Of a DNA stretch of 64,000 nt, positions 9,135-17,055 are shown one piece after another (position 1 is the first letter of the stretch; every line of letters starts with the position of its first letter). A program made the translations under genes and the position numbers. Location: contig NZ_JTHP01000022.1 of assembly GCF_000943545.1 (NCBI RefSeq), positions 1 through 64,000 on the forward strand, written 5' to 3'. This DNA is from Paenibacillus terrae. Lineage in GTDB: Bacteria > Bacillota > Bacilli > Paenibacillales > Paenibacillaceae. The notes beneath the pieces were generated by a model. That model ran no database searches, was not told where the DNA came from, and worked only from the letters and a program-made list of their open reading frames with translations.

Positions 9135-9141
9135 CAGTATG
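9135..9141 (-). promoter_or_regulatory. Possible sigma-G-like -10 element for the ger operon
   Basis: CATACTG on the minus strand differs by one base from the sigma-G -10 consensus CATACTA and lies 36 nt upstream of the gerA start. Forespore expression is the rule for gerA operons. The -35 match is poor, so this is tentative. Confidence 0.3.
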
Positions 9142-9200
9142 GACGCAGTGGGCTTCTCATAAACTTACTATTGGAATTTCGATGATTGGAGGGGGAATAT

Positions 9201-9236
9201 GAAAAAACCTCTTTCACAAGAGTGAAAGAGGTTCTC
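9201..9236 (-). terminator. Intrinsic terminator of the DUF805 gene
   Basis: A 12-bp perfect stem, AACCTCTTTCAC (9206-9217) with GTGAAAGAGGTT (9222-9233), and a run of T on the minus strand. It lies 16 nt after the stop of the gene at 9252 and shields the ger operon from it. Confidence 0.9.
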
Positions 9237-9251
9237 AGGCATCTGCACCAA

Positions 9252-9596
9252 TTACAATTTAGGATTTTTTCCATATTTGTTCTCAGCGGGTTGACTGTCT
9301 TGGCATAAGAATACAATCAGGATAATAGAACCGACAAGAGGGATTAAACCGATCAAAATCCACCATCCGGTTCTGCCCGTGTCGTGCAGTCTACGGGCTA
9401 TAACGGCCAGAGACGGCAACAGGACAGCCAAAGAATAAAGGTACGTCAAGATCGGAGTTAAGCCCACAAGACCATCGATCAAACTGATTATAAAAGTCGC
9501 GATCATACTGAACAGAACAAACATCCAGTATTCTGTACGTCGTGCTCTACCTTGGAATCCTACATAGTTTTGTAACACTTTTAAATACCATTGCAT
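9252..9596 (-). CDS. DUF805 family membrane protein
   Basis: A 114-aa membrane protein. The start MQWYLKVLQNYVGFQGRARR and TEYWMFVLF, then the central VIARRLHDTGRTGWW and the closing segment LIPLVGSIILIVFLC, are the recognisable DUF805 (YhaH-like) pattern. It has four hydrophobic stretches and a short polar tail ENKYGKNPKL. GGGGAGGTG precedes the ATG. It is monocistronic with its own terminator. The family is widespread and often sits near phage or stress genes; its function is unknown. Confidence 0.9.
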   Translation of the reverse strand: MQWYLKVLQNYVGFQGRARRTEYWMFVLFSMIATFIISLIDGLVGLTPILTYLYSLAVLLPSLAVIARRLHDTGRTGWWILIGLIPLVGSIILIVFLCQDSQPAENKYGKNPKL

Positions 9597-9786
9597 ATAT
9601 TTTCACCTCCCCATAAAAGTTAAAGGTTTACTTTAAAGTAATTCAAAATTGTTCTTTTAAGTATATCGGCAGGAAGGATATAGAATTTTACTTGTAAAAT
9701 TATGGTTATGAAAAAGGTGTATACGCAACTAGTTTATTAATGTTAATAATTTAATGAATAAATTTATAAAAATATAAAATTACATA

Positions 9787-9815
9787 TTGAATTTTCCACA
9801 TTCATTGAATAATAT
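9787..9815 (+). promoter_or_regulatory. Sigma-A-like promoter of the arabinanase gene
   Basis: TTGAAT (9787-9792), a 17-nt spacer and TAATAT (9810-9815). The expected transcription start is near 9822, upstream of the cre site. Confidence 0.5.
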
Positions 9816-9883
9816 AGAGGTATGGTTAATCGTCAGGTTTGAATCCGCCTTCTTAACGGAAGGTACTTTTATTTTCCGAATGA

Positions 9884-9900
9884 ATTGAAAGCGCTTTAAT
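9884..9900. promoter_or_regulatory. Catabolite-responsive element (cre)
   Basis: ATTGAAAGCGCTTTAAT is a near-perfect 17-nt palindrome fitting the CcpA consensus. It lies about 60 nt downstream of the predicted start, where CcpA acts as a roadblock. The arabinanase is therefore expected to be glucose-repressed. Confidence 0.75.
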
Positions 9901-10033
9901 GAAAGATGGGGGGGATGAACGACATTTAATTCGAGGGTGAAGAAGCTAATAAAAACATAATCCTGACCGCCTTACTTAATATCGTCTTATGTTTAACAAT
10001 CAGGTATGTTCAAAAACGAGAGGAGATTAGTTT

Positions 10034-12469
10034 ATGAAGCCATTATTTTTTCGCAAGGTAACGGCAGCTTCTCTGGCGGGTGCGCTGCTGCTGCCTGCCT
10101 CTTTTGCAGGCGCCGAACAAATGCTCAATCCGGATACAGATGGGATTCAAGCTGCGGGGCAGATTACCCTTCAAGATCAAAACCAAGAGAACATTTCCAT
10201 TCAAAGCAAAAAGACCGTTTCTTTCAAGGAAACTTCCGTACATGATCCATCCATTCTGAAAGTGAAAGATACATTTTACATTTTTGGTTCCCATCTTGCG
10301 GCTGCCAAGTCCAAGGACTTCATGAATTGGGATACGATTGCCACGGGAGTAGCGAATGGTAATGTATTGATCCCCAACGTCAAAGAGGAATTAAAAGAAG
10401 CGCTGGATTGGGCCCAGACAGACACGCTGTGGGCAGCGGATGTCATTCAACTGGCCGATGGAAAGTTTTACATGTACTATAACGCCTGCAAGGGTGACTC
10501 CCCGCGTTCAGCAATGGGTCTAGCAGTTGCTGATAAAATTGAAGGGCCTTATAAGAATAAAGGCATTTTCCTGAAATCTGGCATGTGGGGTCAACCGGGT
10601 GAGGATGGGACGATCTATGACGCAACCAAGCATCCGAATGTCGTGGACCCGGACACTTTTTACGATAAGAGCGGCAAGCTGTGGATGGTATACGGCTCCT
10701 ACTCAGGAGGCATTTTCATTCTGGAAATGGATGAAAAAACAGGGAAGCCGCTGCCCGGACAAGGCTACGGGAAAAAGCTGACAGGCGGTAACCATGCCCG
10801 TATGGAAGGGCCGTACATACAGTACAGTCCGCAAACGGACTATTATTACTTGTTCCTGTCTTATGGGGGCTTATCGGCAGATGGAGGATACAACCTTCGT
10901 GTGGCTCGATCCAAAACACCGGATGGTCCTTTTTACGATGCTGAGGGCAACGATATGATCAAGGTCAAGGCGAACCCTGACAAGCCTCTTTTTGATGACG
11001 CTTCCATTGAGCCGTACGGTGTCAAGCTGATAGGGAACTATCTGATTCCAAGAGAAATTGGGGACTCGGGTACTGGACTGGGTACAGGCTATGTTTCACC
11101 TGGACATAACTCGGCTTATTACGATCCCAAAACGAAAAAGCATTTTCTGATTTTTCACTCCCGTTTCCCGGGCAGAGGCGAACAGTTTGAAGTGCGGGTG
11201 CATGAAATGTTCATGAACGCTGACGGTTGGCCCGTAGTTGCTCCTTATCGTTATTCTGGGGATGAGGATTCACTGAAGAAGTTGTCGGAAAAGGATGTCC
11301 TCGGTCAATACTCGTATGTAAATCACGGGAAAGAAATCTCGGCCAATATTAAGCAAGCCGTGACCGTCAGTTTGGAAAGCGGCGGCAAACTGTCCGGCGG
11401 CGCGAGCGGTACATGGAAGCTTGGTACAGGTAATCAGTTGGAGATTACGGCGGATGGCACGAAGTACAAAGGTGTATTCCTGCGGCATCTTGATCCAGAT
11501 ACGGGCACCAAGACGCTTGCCTTCACTGCTCTGTCCTCCAAGGGTGTTGCGGTCTGGGGCACGTTGAAGCCTGAGCAGAAGGCCAGCAAAATTGTAGCCG
11601 CGGTGCAGAAGGATTTGAGCTTGGGCGATACGAGCAACGTTTTTTATAATCTGACGCTTCCTACTCAGGGAACACAAGATACCACCATTTCGTGGGAGTC
11701 CTCACGTCCCGGGAACATTTCCGTGACAGGTGAAGTGTACCGTCCAGAAGCGGGCTCCCAGCCTGCAACGGTCACATTGACCGCGACCATAAAAAAAGAC
11801 AAAGCAACAGCGATGAAAAGCTTTATAGCCACGGTTCCCGAGCAGGCTCAGGGTCCGCAACTCGCGCACTATTCATGGAGTGAGGATCAAGGGACAACGG
11901 TCGTGGACAGCACATACAACAACTATGATGGCAAGGCATTTGGGGGAGCCACATGGGACAAGGATGGGAAGTCCGGCGGAGCTCTTGTTTTGAACGGCAA
12001 GGATGGTTACGTGCAGCTGCCAGGTATGGTAACGGATGCCGAGGACTTTACTTTTTCCGCGTGGGTAAACTGGAAGGGCGGCGCAGCCTGGCAGCGGATT
12101 TTTGACTTTGGAAATGGACAGAGCCGCCATATGTTTCTGACCCCATCCCAAGGAAGCGGTGTGCTACAGTTTACGATCCATGAAGGTACAGATCAAAGCT
12201 TGCTTTCCAAAGCACCGCTGCCCTTGAACCAGTGGACGCATGTAGCGGTTACACTGGAGGGGAACACCGGAAAGCTGTATGTAAACGGTGAAGAGGTAGC
12301 TGTTAATGACAGCGTTACCTTTAACCCGAGAGAGCTGCTGACAAGCGAGGCTTATATCGGCAAAAGCCGCTTTGCCGCCGATGCCAACTTTAATGGCAGT
12401 CTGGATGAGGTTCAATTGTATAACAAAGCGCTGACAACAGATGAAATTAAGGCATTGGCAGGTCTTTGA
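10034..12469 (+). CDS. Secreted GH43 arabinan endo-1,5-alpha-L-arabinanase with Ig-like and LamG domains
   Basis: Hydrolyses alpha-1,5-arabinan outside the cell. The 811-aa protein has a signal peptide (about residues 1-27, ending SFAGA) and a five-bladed GH43 domain to about residue 390. Its putative base Asp71 lies in HDPSI, pKa-modulating Asp205 in VVDPDTF and acid Glu258 in RMEGPY. An AbnB-type C-terminal beta domain follows (about 400-510), then a short Ig-like domain (about 515-600, with TISWESSRPGNISVTGEV) and a LamG/concanavalin-like domain (about 610-805, ending FNGSLDEVQLYNKALT). Single-catalytic-module relatives are about 470 aa, so the tail is an added binding module. GAGGAGATT precedes the ATG. 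The GH51 enzyme at 41987 would complete the pathway. Confidence 0.93.
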   Translation: MKPLFFRKVTAASLAGALLLPASFAGAEQMLNPDTDGIQAAGQITLQDQNQENISIQSKKTVSFKETSVHDPSILKVKDTFYIFGSHLAAAKSKDFMNWDTIATGVANGNVLIPNVKEELKEALDWAQTDTLWAADVIQLADGKFYMYYNACKGDSPRSAMGLAVADKIEGPYKNKGIFLKSGMWGQPGEDGTIYDATKHPNVVDPDTFYDKSGKLWMVYGSYSGGIFILEMDEKTGKPLPGQGYGKKLTGGNHARMEGPYIQYSPQTDYYYLFLSYGGLSADGGYNLRVARSKTPDGPFYDAEGNDMIKVKANPDKPLFDDASIEPYGVKLIGNYLIPREIGDSGTGLGTGYVSPGHNSAYYDPKTKKHFLIFHSRFPGRGEQFEVRVHEMFMNADGWPVVAPYRYSGDEDSLKKLSEKDVLGQYSYVNHGKEISANIKQAVTVSLESGGKLSGGASGTWKLGTGNQLEITADGTKYKGVFLRHLDPDTGTKTLAFTALSSKGVAVWGTLKPEQKASKIVAAVQKDLSLGDTSNVFYNLTLPTQGTQDTTISWESSRPGNISVTGEVYRPEAGSQPATVTLTATIKKDKATAMKSFIATVPEQAQGPQLAHYSWSEDQGTTVVDSTYNNYDGKAFGGATWDKDGKSGGALVLNGKDGYVQLPGMVTDAEDFTFSAWVNWKGGAAWQRIFDFGNGQSRHMFLTPSQGSGVLQFTIHEGTDQSLLSKAPLPLNQWTHVAVTLEGNTGKLYVNGEEVAVNDSVTFNPRELLTSEAYIGKSRFAADANFNGSLDEVQLYNKALTTDEIKALAGL

Positions 12470-12705
12470 TGCTGGTTAAAAGGTAACGCAACAGAGTGGA
12501 TGCAGAAGACGGGCATATTTTAGAAAAAAGTTCGTCTTCTGTATAATGTTTTGTATATTTATTTTTCATTTGCTGGTATAATAAGAAGCAGTTGCGGATA
12601 TACTGTTTTAAGTAGGCGTTGATGATTGACTTTCGCCTGATGAATACAGCTTGGACACATAAATAGAGGACAAGAGCACTCTGCATAATTTAAATTCACC
12701 AGTGC

Positions 12706-12734
12706 TTGCGTTTTCAATACACTTATGGTAATAT
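12706..12734 (+). promoter_or_regulatory. Sigma-A-like promoter of csp
   Basis: TTGCGT (12706-12711), a 17-nt spacer and TAATAT (12729-12734) give an expected start near 12741 and an untranslated leader of about 130 nt, typical for cspA-type genes. Confidence 0.55.
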
Positions 12735-12759
12735 GAGTATATTGAAATTGTGACCTGAG

Positions 12760-12819
12760 ATTCGCATATTGTAGAGGGCTATTGTTTTAGGTTGAAATAA
12801 CCTTGTGCAATATGTGAAT
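12760..12819 (+). promoter_or_regulatory. Nested hairpin in the csp mRNA leader
   Basis: The outer arms ATTCGCATATTG (12760-12771) and CAATATGTGAAT (12808-12819) pair over 12 bp with one G-U. Inside, AGGTT (12789-12793) pairs with AACCT (12799-12803). A U-rich run follows the 3' arm, so the element could be a thermosensor or an attenuator 40 nt before the ribosome site. The structure is read by eye, not folded. Confidence 0.55.
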
Positions 12820-12870
12820 TTTTATTTGTAAAAAATAAAGGTCATATAAATACATTTTGGAGGTAATTCC

Positions 12871-13071
12871 ATGCAAACAGGTACAGTAAAATGGTTTAAC
12901 GCAGAAAAAGGTTTTGGTTTCATCGAGGTTGAAGGTGGAAGCGACGTATTCGTACACTTCTCCGCAATCCAAGGCGACGGCTTCAAATCTTTGGACGAAG
13001 GCCAACGCGTAGAATTCAACGTAGTTGAAGGAAACCGTGGACCACAAGCTGAGAACGTTGTAAAACTGTAA
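12871..13071 (+). CDS. Cold-shock protein, CspA/CspB family
   Basis: A 66-aa single-stranded nucleic-acid-binding protein and RNA chaperone. The RNP1 motif KGFGFIEV and RNP2 motif DVFVHFSAI are intact, and the family start [13 protein letters not shown] is clear. Its length is exactly that of the family. TTTGGAGGTAA precedes the ATG. It has a long structured leader and its own terminator, and is followed by the cold-inducible gene ydjO. Confidence 0.97.
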   Translation: MQTGTVKWFNAEKGFGFIEVEGGSDVFVHFSAIQGDGFKSLDEGQRVEFNVVEGNRGPQAENVVKL

Positions 13072-13093
13072 TTTAAAATTACAGCCTACTTCA

Positions 13094-13130
13094 GATGCCC
13101 CGAACATAGCGTTTGGGGCATTTGTTTTTA
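13094..13130 (+). terminator. Intrinsic terminator of csp
   Basis: The stem ATGCCCC (13094-13100) pairs with GGGGCAT (13115-13121), followed by TTTGTTTTT. Confidence 0.85.
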
Positions 13131-13202
13131 TCTGTTCACAAGGCCGTTTTTGAACTGATTACATCTTATCGCTTTATAAATCATGAAGAAAGAGGGATGT
13201 TT

Positions 13203-13418
13203 ATGTACAATTCACGGAAAAAGCCAATGGATGAGATTCCTGAGGAAATTACAACTGTCTGGAATTGCGCCAGCGATACGTGCAACGGATGGATGCGGGA
13301 TAACTTCGCTTTTTCTGTCGAGCCGACATGCCCCATTTGCGGTTCTGCCATGGTGAAGGGCGAGAAAAAGCTGTCCGTTTTGAATAATACGAGCTTTAAT
13401 CATACCAAACAATCCTAA
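13203..13418 (+). CDS. ydjO: Cold-inducible zinc-ribbon protein YdjO
   Basis: A 71-aa protein of the YdjO family, matching the Bacillus protein in length and pattern: WNCASDTCNGWMRDNFAF, then EPTCPICGSAM. Four cysteines in a C-x5-C and C-x2-C arrangement should bind zinc. I chose the ATG at 13203 because AGAGGG ends six nucleotides before it; an ATG six bases upstream has no room for a ribosome site. The neighbouring csp gene fits a cold-shock role. The molecular function is not known. Confidence 0.88.
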   Translation: MYNSRKKPMDEIPEEITTVWNCASDTCNGWMRDNFAFSVEPTCPICGSAMVKGEKKLSVLNNTSFNHTKQS

Positions 13419-13440
13419 TTGGATATATGTTTGTAGTGAA

Positions 13441-13519
13441 GGATGCCCCATAGCCGCTAACGGCGCTGAGGCGTCTTTTTTGTTTTTTTGGAGAACGCAC
13501 CGCAAGGTGCTATTTTTTT
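13441..13519 (+). terminator. Two consecutive terminator hairpins after ydjO
   Basis: The first stem, GATGCC (13442-13447) with GGCGTC (13470-13475) and an inner AGCCG/CGGC pair, is followed by a T-rich run. The second, GCACC-GCAA-GGTGC (13497-13510), is followed by TATTTTTTT. Confidence 0.75.
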
Positions 13520-13527
13520 GTACATCA

Positions 13528-13643
13528 GGATTTTTGAAAAATTCGATTCCAGTCGCTCCAAGGTACAATATATAGACGAATAAAATCATTTCGATCTATA
13601 TATTCCTGATTACACGTCGCTTTGTGGATTTTTGTAAAATCCT
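13528..13643. repeat. Palindromic intergenic repeat element, copy 1
   Basis: A 116-bp element whose left 45 nt and right 37 nt align closely with the element at 41583-41666. Shared blocks include ATTCCAG, CAATAT, GATTACA, GTCGCTT and GGATTTTTG. The ends are imperfect inverted repeats of each other (AGGATTTTT / AAAATCCT). The centre adds about 34 nt absent from copy 2, forming an inner hairpin AATATATAG...CTATATATT. It lies between two convergent genes. Confidence 0.7.
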
Positions 13644-13687
13644 CACATATGAATGTCCTGGGTCTCCGATTATGGCATGGGGGAAGG

Positions 13688-14491
13688 TTAAGATAGTATG
13701 CTCAGTAAGGTGGAATTAAATTCGGGGAGCGCGTCGTAGAATACAGCATGACCGCTTCGTTCAAAAGGAATAAGCCTCGATCCGGCAATTCCTTTTTGGG
13801 TTTCGATTGCCAGTGGGAAAGGGCAGACCTGATCAAGCTTCCCGTGTAAAATCCAGGTAGGTACACGGATATATGGCAGATCCGGACGTAAATCAGAATC
13901 ACGCAGTGAATATAAAGTGAAGGCCATGCTGTGGACAGAGGATGCAAAGCCTTGGTCACGTATCCAATCGCGTAAGCTCTGGCTGACGGGGTTGGCAAAC
14001 AATAGTTCGCCAAATGAAGTGACCAGTTGCGGTCGATCTGTATAGGCTTGCTTGATGAGCTTATCCACCTCCGTGACCGGAGTGCCTTGAGGAAAGTCGC
14101 TGGATGGAGTGAAACGGGGCGTAGCTGCTCCAAGAAGAATAAGCTGAGTGACTCCAAATCCCCGGTGCCTGCTCATATAGCGTACGACAACAGCCCCTCC
14201 CATGGAAAAACCAATCAGCCGCACCTGTCTTAGCTGGAGCGACTGAATGACAGCCAGCAGATCGTCCGCAAGCCGATCATAGGTATAGCTTTGCCACGGT
14301 CGATCTGACCTGCCGAATCCCCGAAGATCCACCTGAATACAGCGGTACCCGTAAGAAGGCAGCAGGGCCGCCTGATATTCGTACATTCGATGATCCAGCG
14401 GCCAGCCGTGCACCATCAGAATGGGGATACCTTCTCCTGTATCTTCTACATACAACTTGACGCCGCGTTCTACCTCAACATAATATCCCAT
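13688..14491 (-). CDS. Alpha/beta hydrolase
   Basis: A cytoplasmic alpha/beta-hydrolase-fold protein of about 267 aa. The oxyanion region is ILMVHGWPLDHRMY, the nucleophile elbow GFSMGG, the acid Asp in HGKLDQVCPF and the catalytic His in RSGHAVFYDAL. DLRGFGRSDRP is typical of the haloperoxidase/esterase branch. The ATG at 14491 follows AAAGGGG by 8 nt and is preferred over the GTG three codons upstream. The substrate cannot be told. It is convergent with ydjO. Confidence 0.9.
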   Translation of the reverse strand: MGYYVEVERGVKLYVEDTGEGIPILMVHGWPLDHRMYEYQAALLPSYGYRCIQVDLRGFGRSDRPWQSYTYDRLADDLLAVIQSLQLRQVRLIGFSMGGAVVVRYMSRHRGFGVTQLILLGAATPRFTPSSDFPQGTPVTEVDKLIKQAYTDRPQLVTSFGELLFANPVSQSLRDWIRDQGFASSVHSMAFTLYSLRDSDLRPDLPYIRVPTWILHGKLDQVCPFPLAIETQKGIAGSRLIPFERSGHAVFYDALPEFNSTLLSILS

Positions 14492-14678
14492 TGCGCTCAC
14501 CCCTTTAGAGTCACGAAAATTCGTTCTTTCTCACATATATGTACCCGGGGCTTAGCTCATTCGAAAAAGGGATGACAGTAGTCACGATTTGAATGTATTG
14601 ATTGTTAAAAAATGTATGTCATCCCGCATAGCGATAAGATATAATGATGGGATGAAATAGCAACGGGAGAGTGGAACC

Positions 14679-15011
14679 ATGGCACCATCGAAAACTTTAA
14701 AATGGATTACAGGCGGTTTAGAGCTATTTTTAGCTATTCCTGTTTTGGGCGGACTCATCGTCGTAAACTCCGTGTATACCGTGTTGTTTTTTATGATGAT
14801 TTTCCATATCGTTACATTAGTGCTGTCGGTGATAAACAAGGAGGCCTATTATGGATCTATCTTAGGGATCGTGACCTCTGTTGTCGGATGGATTCCGTTC
14901 GTGGGATGGTTAATGCATTTGCTTTCAGGTATATTTTTGATGATTACCGCAGCACAGCAGCCGCGTGATCCGTATCGTCATCGTAATTATTATGATAATT
15001 ATCGCTACTAG
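14679..15011 (+). CDS. Small membrane protein, unknown function
   Basis: A 110-aa protein with about three membrane segments (ELFLAIPVLGGLIVVNSVYT, FFMMIFHIVTLVLSV, and SVVGWIPFVGWLMHLLSGI) and a polar C-terminus rich in Tyr, Arg and Asn (YRHRNYYDNYRY). GGGAG precedes the ATG by about 9 nt. It is followed by a strong terminator and stands alone. I do not recognise a named family; proteins of this size and tail are common in Paenibacillus and Bacillus. Confidence 0.75.
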   Translation: MAPSKTLKWITGGLELFLAIPVLGGLIVVNSVYTVLFFMMIFHIVTLVLSVINKEAYYGSILGIVTSVVGWIPFVGWLMHLLSGIFLMITAAQQPRDPYRHRNYYDNYRY

Positions 15012-15033
15012 GTTTAATGTGGTGATCCAAAGA

Positions 15034-15064
15034 TAAAAGATCCTGATGAACAGGATCTTTTTTA
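15034..15064 (+). terminator. Intrinsic terminator
   Basis: A perfect 10-bp stem, AAAGATCCTG (15036-15045) with CAGGATCTTT (15051-15060), and a T run. It ends the membrane-protein gene. Confidence 0.9.
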
Positions 15065-15094
15065 TTATGCACACCCTGTTATTGGAACCGAATC

Positions 15095-15640
15095 TCACTC
15101 CCTAAATCTCCCCATGATGATGGTGTTGTAGTATTTACCGTCAGCAAGAAATTTATCGTTTTTTAATATTCCTTCGATTTCGAAGCCAAACCTTTTATAG
15201 AGTTCAATAGCTTTATCATTGGTTTCTAAAACATGTAAGCTTATTTTCTTGATGTCGTTGGAGTCAGCCCAAGCTATAGATTTCTTTAAAAGATTTCTCC
15301 CAATCCCGTAACCCCAATAATCCTTTAGAACGCATACTCCAAATTCTACTTTATGAGAGGTTCTGCTCAGAGAATGTCCTTCACATCTTGAAAATCCAAC
15401 GATTTTATCATGAACTACAGCGACTAAAAAAAGATTTCGGCTATTCCGGGTATCTGTTTCAATGAGCCGTTCAAAACCGGGTGTATCTATGAAGGCCTCG
15501 CCTTGTTCTCTGTCTAAATTTTCAGTCTCTCCATCAATCTGCAACCGGATTTCAGACAAACTCTTCGCATCTTTATCCATGGCAGATCTAATAATATAGC
15601 TTATTCCCTTCACATCAAATTCCTGTTGGTTGGTTTTCAT
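15095..15640 (-). CDS. GNAT-family N-acetyltransferase
   Basis: An acetyl-CoA-dependent N-acetyltransferase of 181 aa. Motif A is visible as FGVCVLKDYWGYGIGRNLLK, with the pyrophosphate-binding GYGIG loop. It is followed by LHVLETNDKAIELYKRFGF, the classical motif B that ends GNAT domains. The acceptor substrate is unknown. By eye its codons are more AT-rich than those of its neighbours, which would fit recent acquisition. It is convergent with the membrane-protein gene. Confidence 0.9.
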   Translation of the reverse strand: MKTNQQEFDVKGISYIIRSAMDKDAKSLSEIRLQIDGETENLDREQGEAFIDTPGFERLIETDTRNSRNLFLVAVVHDKIVGFSRCEGHSLSRTSHKVEFGVCVLKDYWGYGIGRNLLKKSIAWADSNDIKKISLHVLETNDKAIELYKRFGFEIEGILKNDKFLADGKYYNTIIMGRFRE

Positions 15641-15721
15641 TACATACTCCTTTGGTTTGAAATTGGATTTAGAAATGCTACCTCTTGACCAAGCTAGTCT
15701 ACCACATATTGTCTTGGTAAA

Positions 15722-15773
15722 AGAAAAATAAGCCTGTCCCCTTCTGCCGCAAAGCAGCAGGGGGACAGGCTTA
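15722..15773 (-). terminator. Strong hairpin, probable terminator of the gene at 15885
   Basis: Arms AAGCCTGTCCCC (15730-15741) and GGGGACAGGCTT (15761-15772) pair perfectly; TCTGC and GCAG extend the stem. On the minus strand a U-rich TATTTTTCTTTT follows. It lies about 110 nt after the stop at 15885. Confidence 0.7.
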
Positions 15774-15884
15774 TCTACTCCTCTATCCGTACATGGAAGC
15801 CGGATGGAGATTTATTTAACATGGGGGTGGCTATGTTTGATTAATAAATAGTTCTATAAATGTGAATTAATGAGCTAAAGTTTT

Positions 15885-16430
15885 TTAGAAAACTGGAGCC
15901 TTGTTAGCTTCAGCCTTAACAGGAGCTTTAGCCGCATCTGTTTTACTTCCGTCTACTGGTGGCTTGGACGGTTTAACGCCGTTCACCATATCTGTAATCA
16001 TCTGCTTCAGATTAGAGACACGCTGGTTATATTCGGCGGTTGTAATCTTGCCGTTTTGTTTTTCCGTAGACAGCTTTGCTTTCATATCAGAAACCACCAC
16101 ATCAATAACGGAATTCACGCTCACGCCTTGTGCTTTGGCAATCGTTGCAAGGGATTTCCCTGCTTTCAACTGTGTTTCCAACTGGCTGGAGGACAATTTC
16201 AATAATTTCAGGAGAGCTTTGTTTTCGGCAAAGTTTCCTCCTGCGATTTTAGGGCCGTTAGCATCGCCGGGATTTCCCTTAGGTGCCTGTGCTTTGTCTG
16301 CGGTGGGAGCCTTCTCAGGTGTAGTTGGAGCAGCATGGGCTGCGCCTGTGGAGTACAGTGCACTGCCTCCTAAAAATGCCAATGCCATCGTTCCAGCCAA
16401 AATTGCTTTCCTGGTGTTCTTCATCTTCAT
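15885..16430 (-). CDS. Secreted helical protein, paralogue of the protein at 3048-3446
   Basis: A 181-aa protein with a signal peptide (MKMKNTRKAILAGTMALAFL, cleavage near AHAA) and a linker rich in Ala, Pro and Lys. The core matches the product of 3048-3446: LLKLLKLSSSQLETQLKAGK, then SLATIAKAQGVSVNSVIDVV, then NGKITTAEYNQRVSNLKQMI. The C-terminal tail is again rich in Lys, Pro and Ala, which suggests contact with the wall. AAAGGTGG precedes the ATG. No function is established for the family to my knowledge. Confidence 0.8.
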   Translation of the reverse strand: MKMKNTRKAILAGTMALAFLGGSALYSTGAAHAAPTTPEKAPTADKAQAPKGNPGDANGPKIAGGNFAENKALLKLLKLSSSQLETQLKAGKSLATIAKAQGVSVNSVIDVVVSDMKAKLSTEKQNGKITTAEYNQRVSNLKQMITDMVNGVKPSKPPVDGSKTDAAKAPVKAEANKAPVF

Positions 16431-16569
16431 TTTCCACCTTTCGGTTAGGGTGTGTTTGGTACGAGATTTATCATAAGATATGAACTTGAATGCTGTCTGA
16501 GTGCAAGCTGAGCATTTGCTGAATAGGTTTTTTTGGGCGGCATGACTAAAATTTTAACTGAACATTTAC

Positions 16570-16601
16570 TTGTATTATGTGTATTAAGTGATATAATACA
16601 C
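16570..16601 (+). promoter_or_regulatory. Promoter and YtrA-type operator of the GntR/ABC operon
   Basis: TTGTAT (16570-16575), a 16-nt spacer and TATAAT (16592-16597). Over it lies the perfect inverted repeat GTGTATTA (16579-16586) / TAATACAC (16594-16601), which contains GTGTA-N13-TACAC. This matches the AGTGTA-N13-TACACT operator described for Bacillus YtrA at all but one base. The operator overlaps the -10 box, so repression and autoregulation are expected. Confidence 0.8.
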
Positions 16602-16641
16602 TATATGCACGATAGATGCAGCGGATTAGGGGGGGAAACCC

Positions 16642-17055
16642 ATGGAAGAGCAAAGGGTTGGCTCGCTTCGGTTTTTAATTGATTTTAGCCAGCCATTATA
16701 TGAACAAATATTAAATCAGGTACGAAGCTCCATTGCCAAAGGGGAGATTGAAATGGGAAGCAAAATGCCGTCCGTTCGTGATCTGGCACAGGAATTGCGT
16801 ATGAATCCGAATACTGTGATGCGGGCGTATCAGGAGCTGGAGCGGGACGGACTGACTGAGAAGCGGCGCGGCTTGGGAACCTATGTTACATCGTCCAGTG
16901 AGCGGGTAGACAGCTTTCGGGAACAACTGGCCCTGACGTATATAGATCAGTTCCTGGGACAGATGAGCAGTCTGGGGCTGTCATGGGAGGATGTACAGCG
17001 GTATATAGGAAGCAAACAGAACGGGAAAGATGAGGAAGGAGGCGAAGGGGCATGA
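16642..17055 (+). CDS. GntR-family regulator, YtrA subfamily
   Basis: A 137-aa repressor with a winged helix at the N-terminus (PLYEQILNQVRSSIAKGEIE, KMPSVRDLAQELRMNPNTVM and AYQELERDGLTEKRRGLGTY). Only a short helical dimerisation tail follows, as in the YtrA branch; no ligand-binding domain is present. GGGGGG precedes the ATG. It is the first gene of a four-gene operon with an operator of its own type over the promoter. Related systems respond to cell-envelope stress, but the inducer here is not known. Confidence 0.92.
   Translation: MEEQRVGSLRFLIDFSQPLYEQILNQVRSSIAKGEIEMGSKMPSVRDLAQELRMNPNTVMRAYQELERDGLTEKRRGLGTYVTSSSERVDSFREQLALTYIDQFLGQMSSLGLSWEDVQRYIGSKQNGKDEEGGEGA

Larger units (their letters stand above)
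9597..10033. other. Intergenic region with arabinanase promoter and leader
   Basis: An AT-rich divergent region of 437 bp. It holds a sigma-A-type promoter at 9787-9815, a cre palindrome at 9884-9900 and an untranslated leader of about 210 nt before the arabinanase. No ORF with a ribosome site was seen. Confidence 0.7.
12470..12870. other. Intergenic region carrying the cold-shock gene leader
   Basis: A gap of 401 bp. Its first 230 nt show no ORF and no clear terminator for the arabinanase. From about 12706 on it holds the csp promoter and a structured leader of about 130 nt. Confidence 0.6.
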
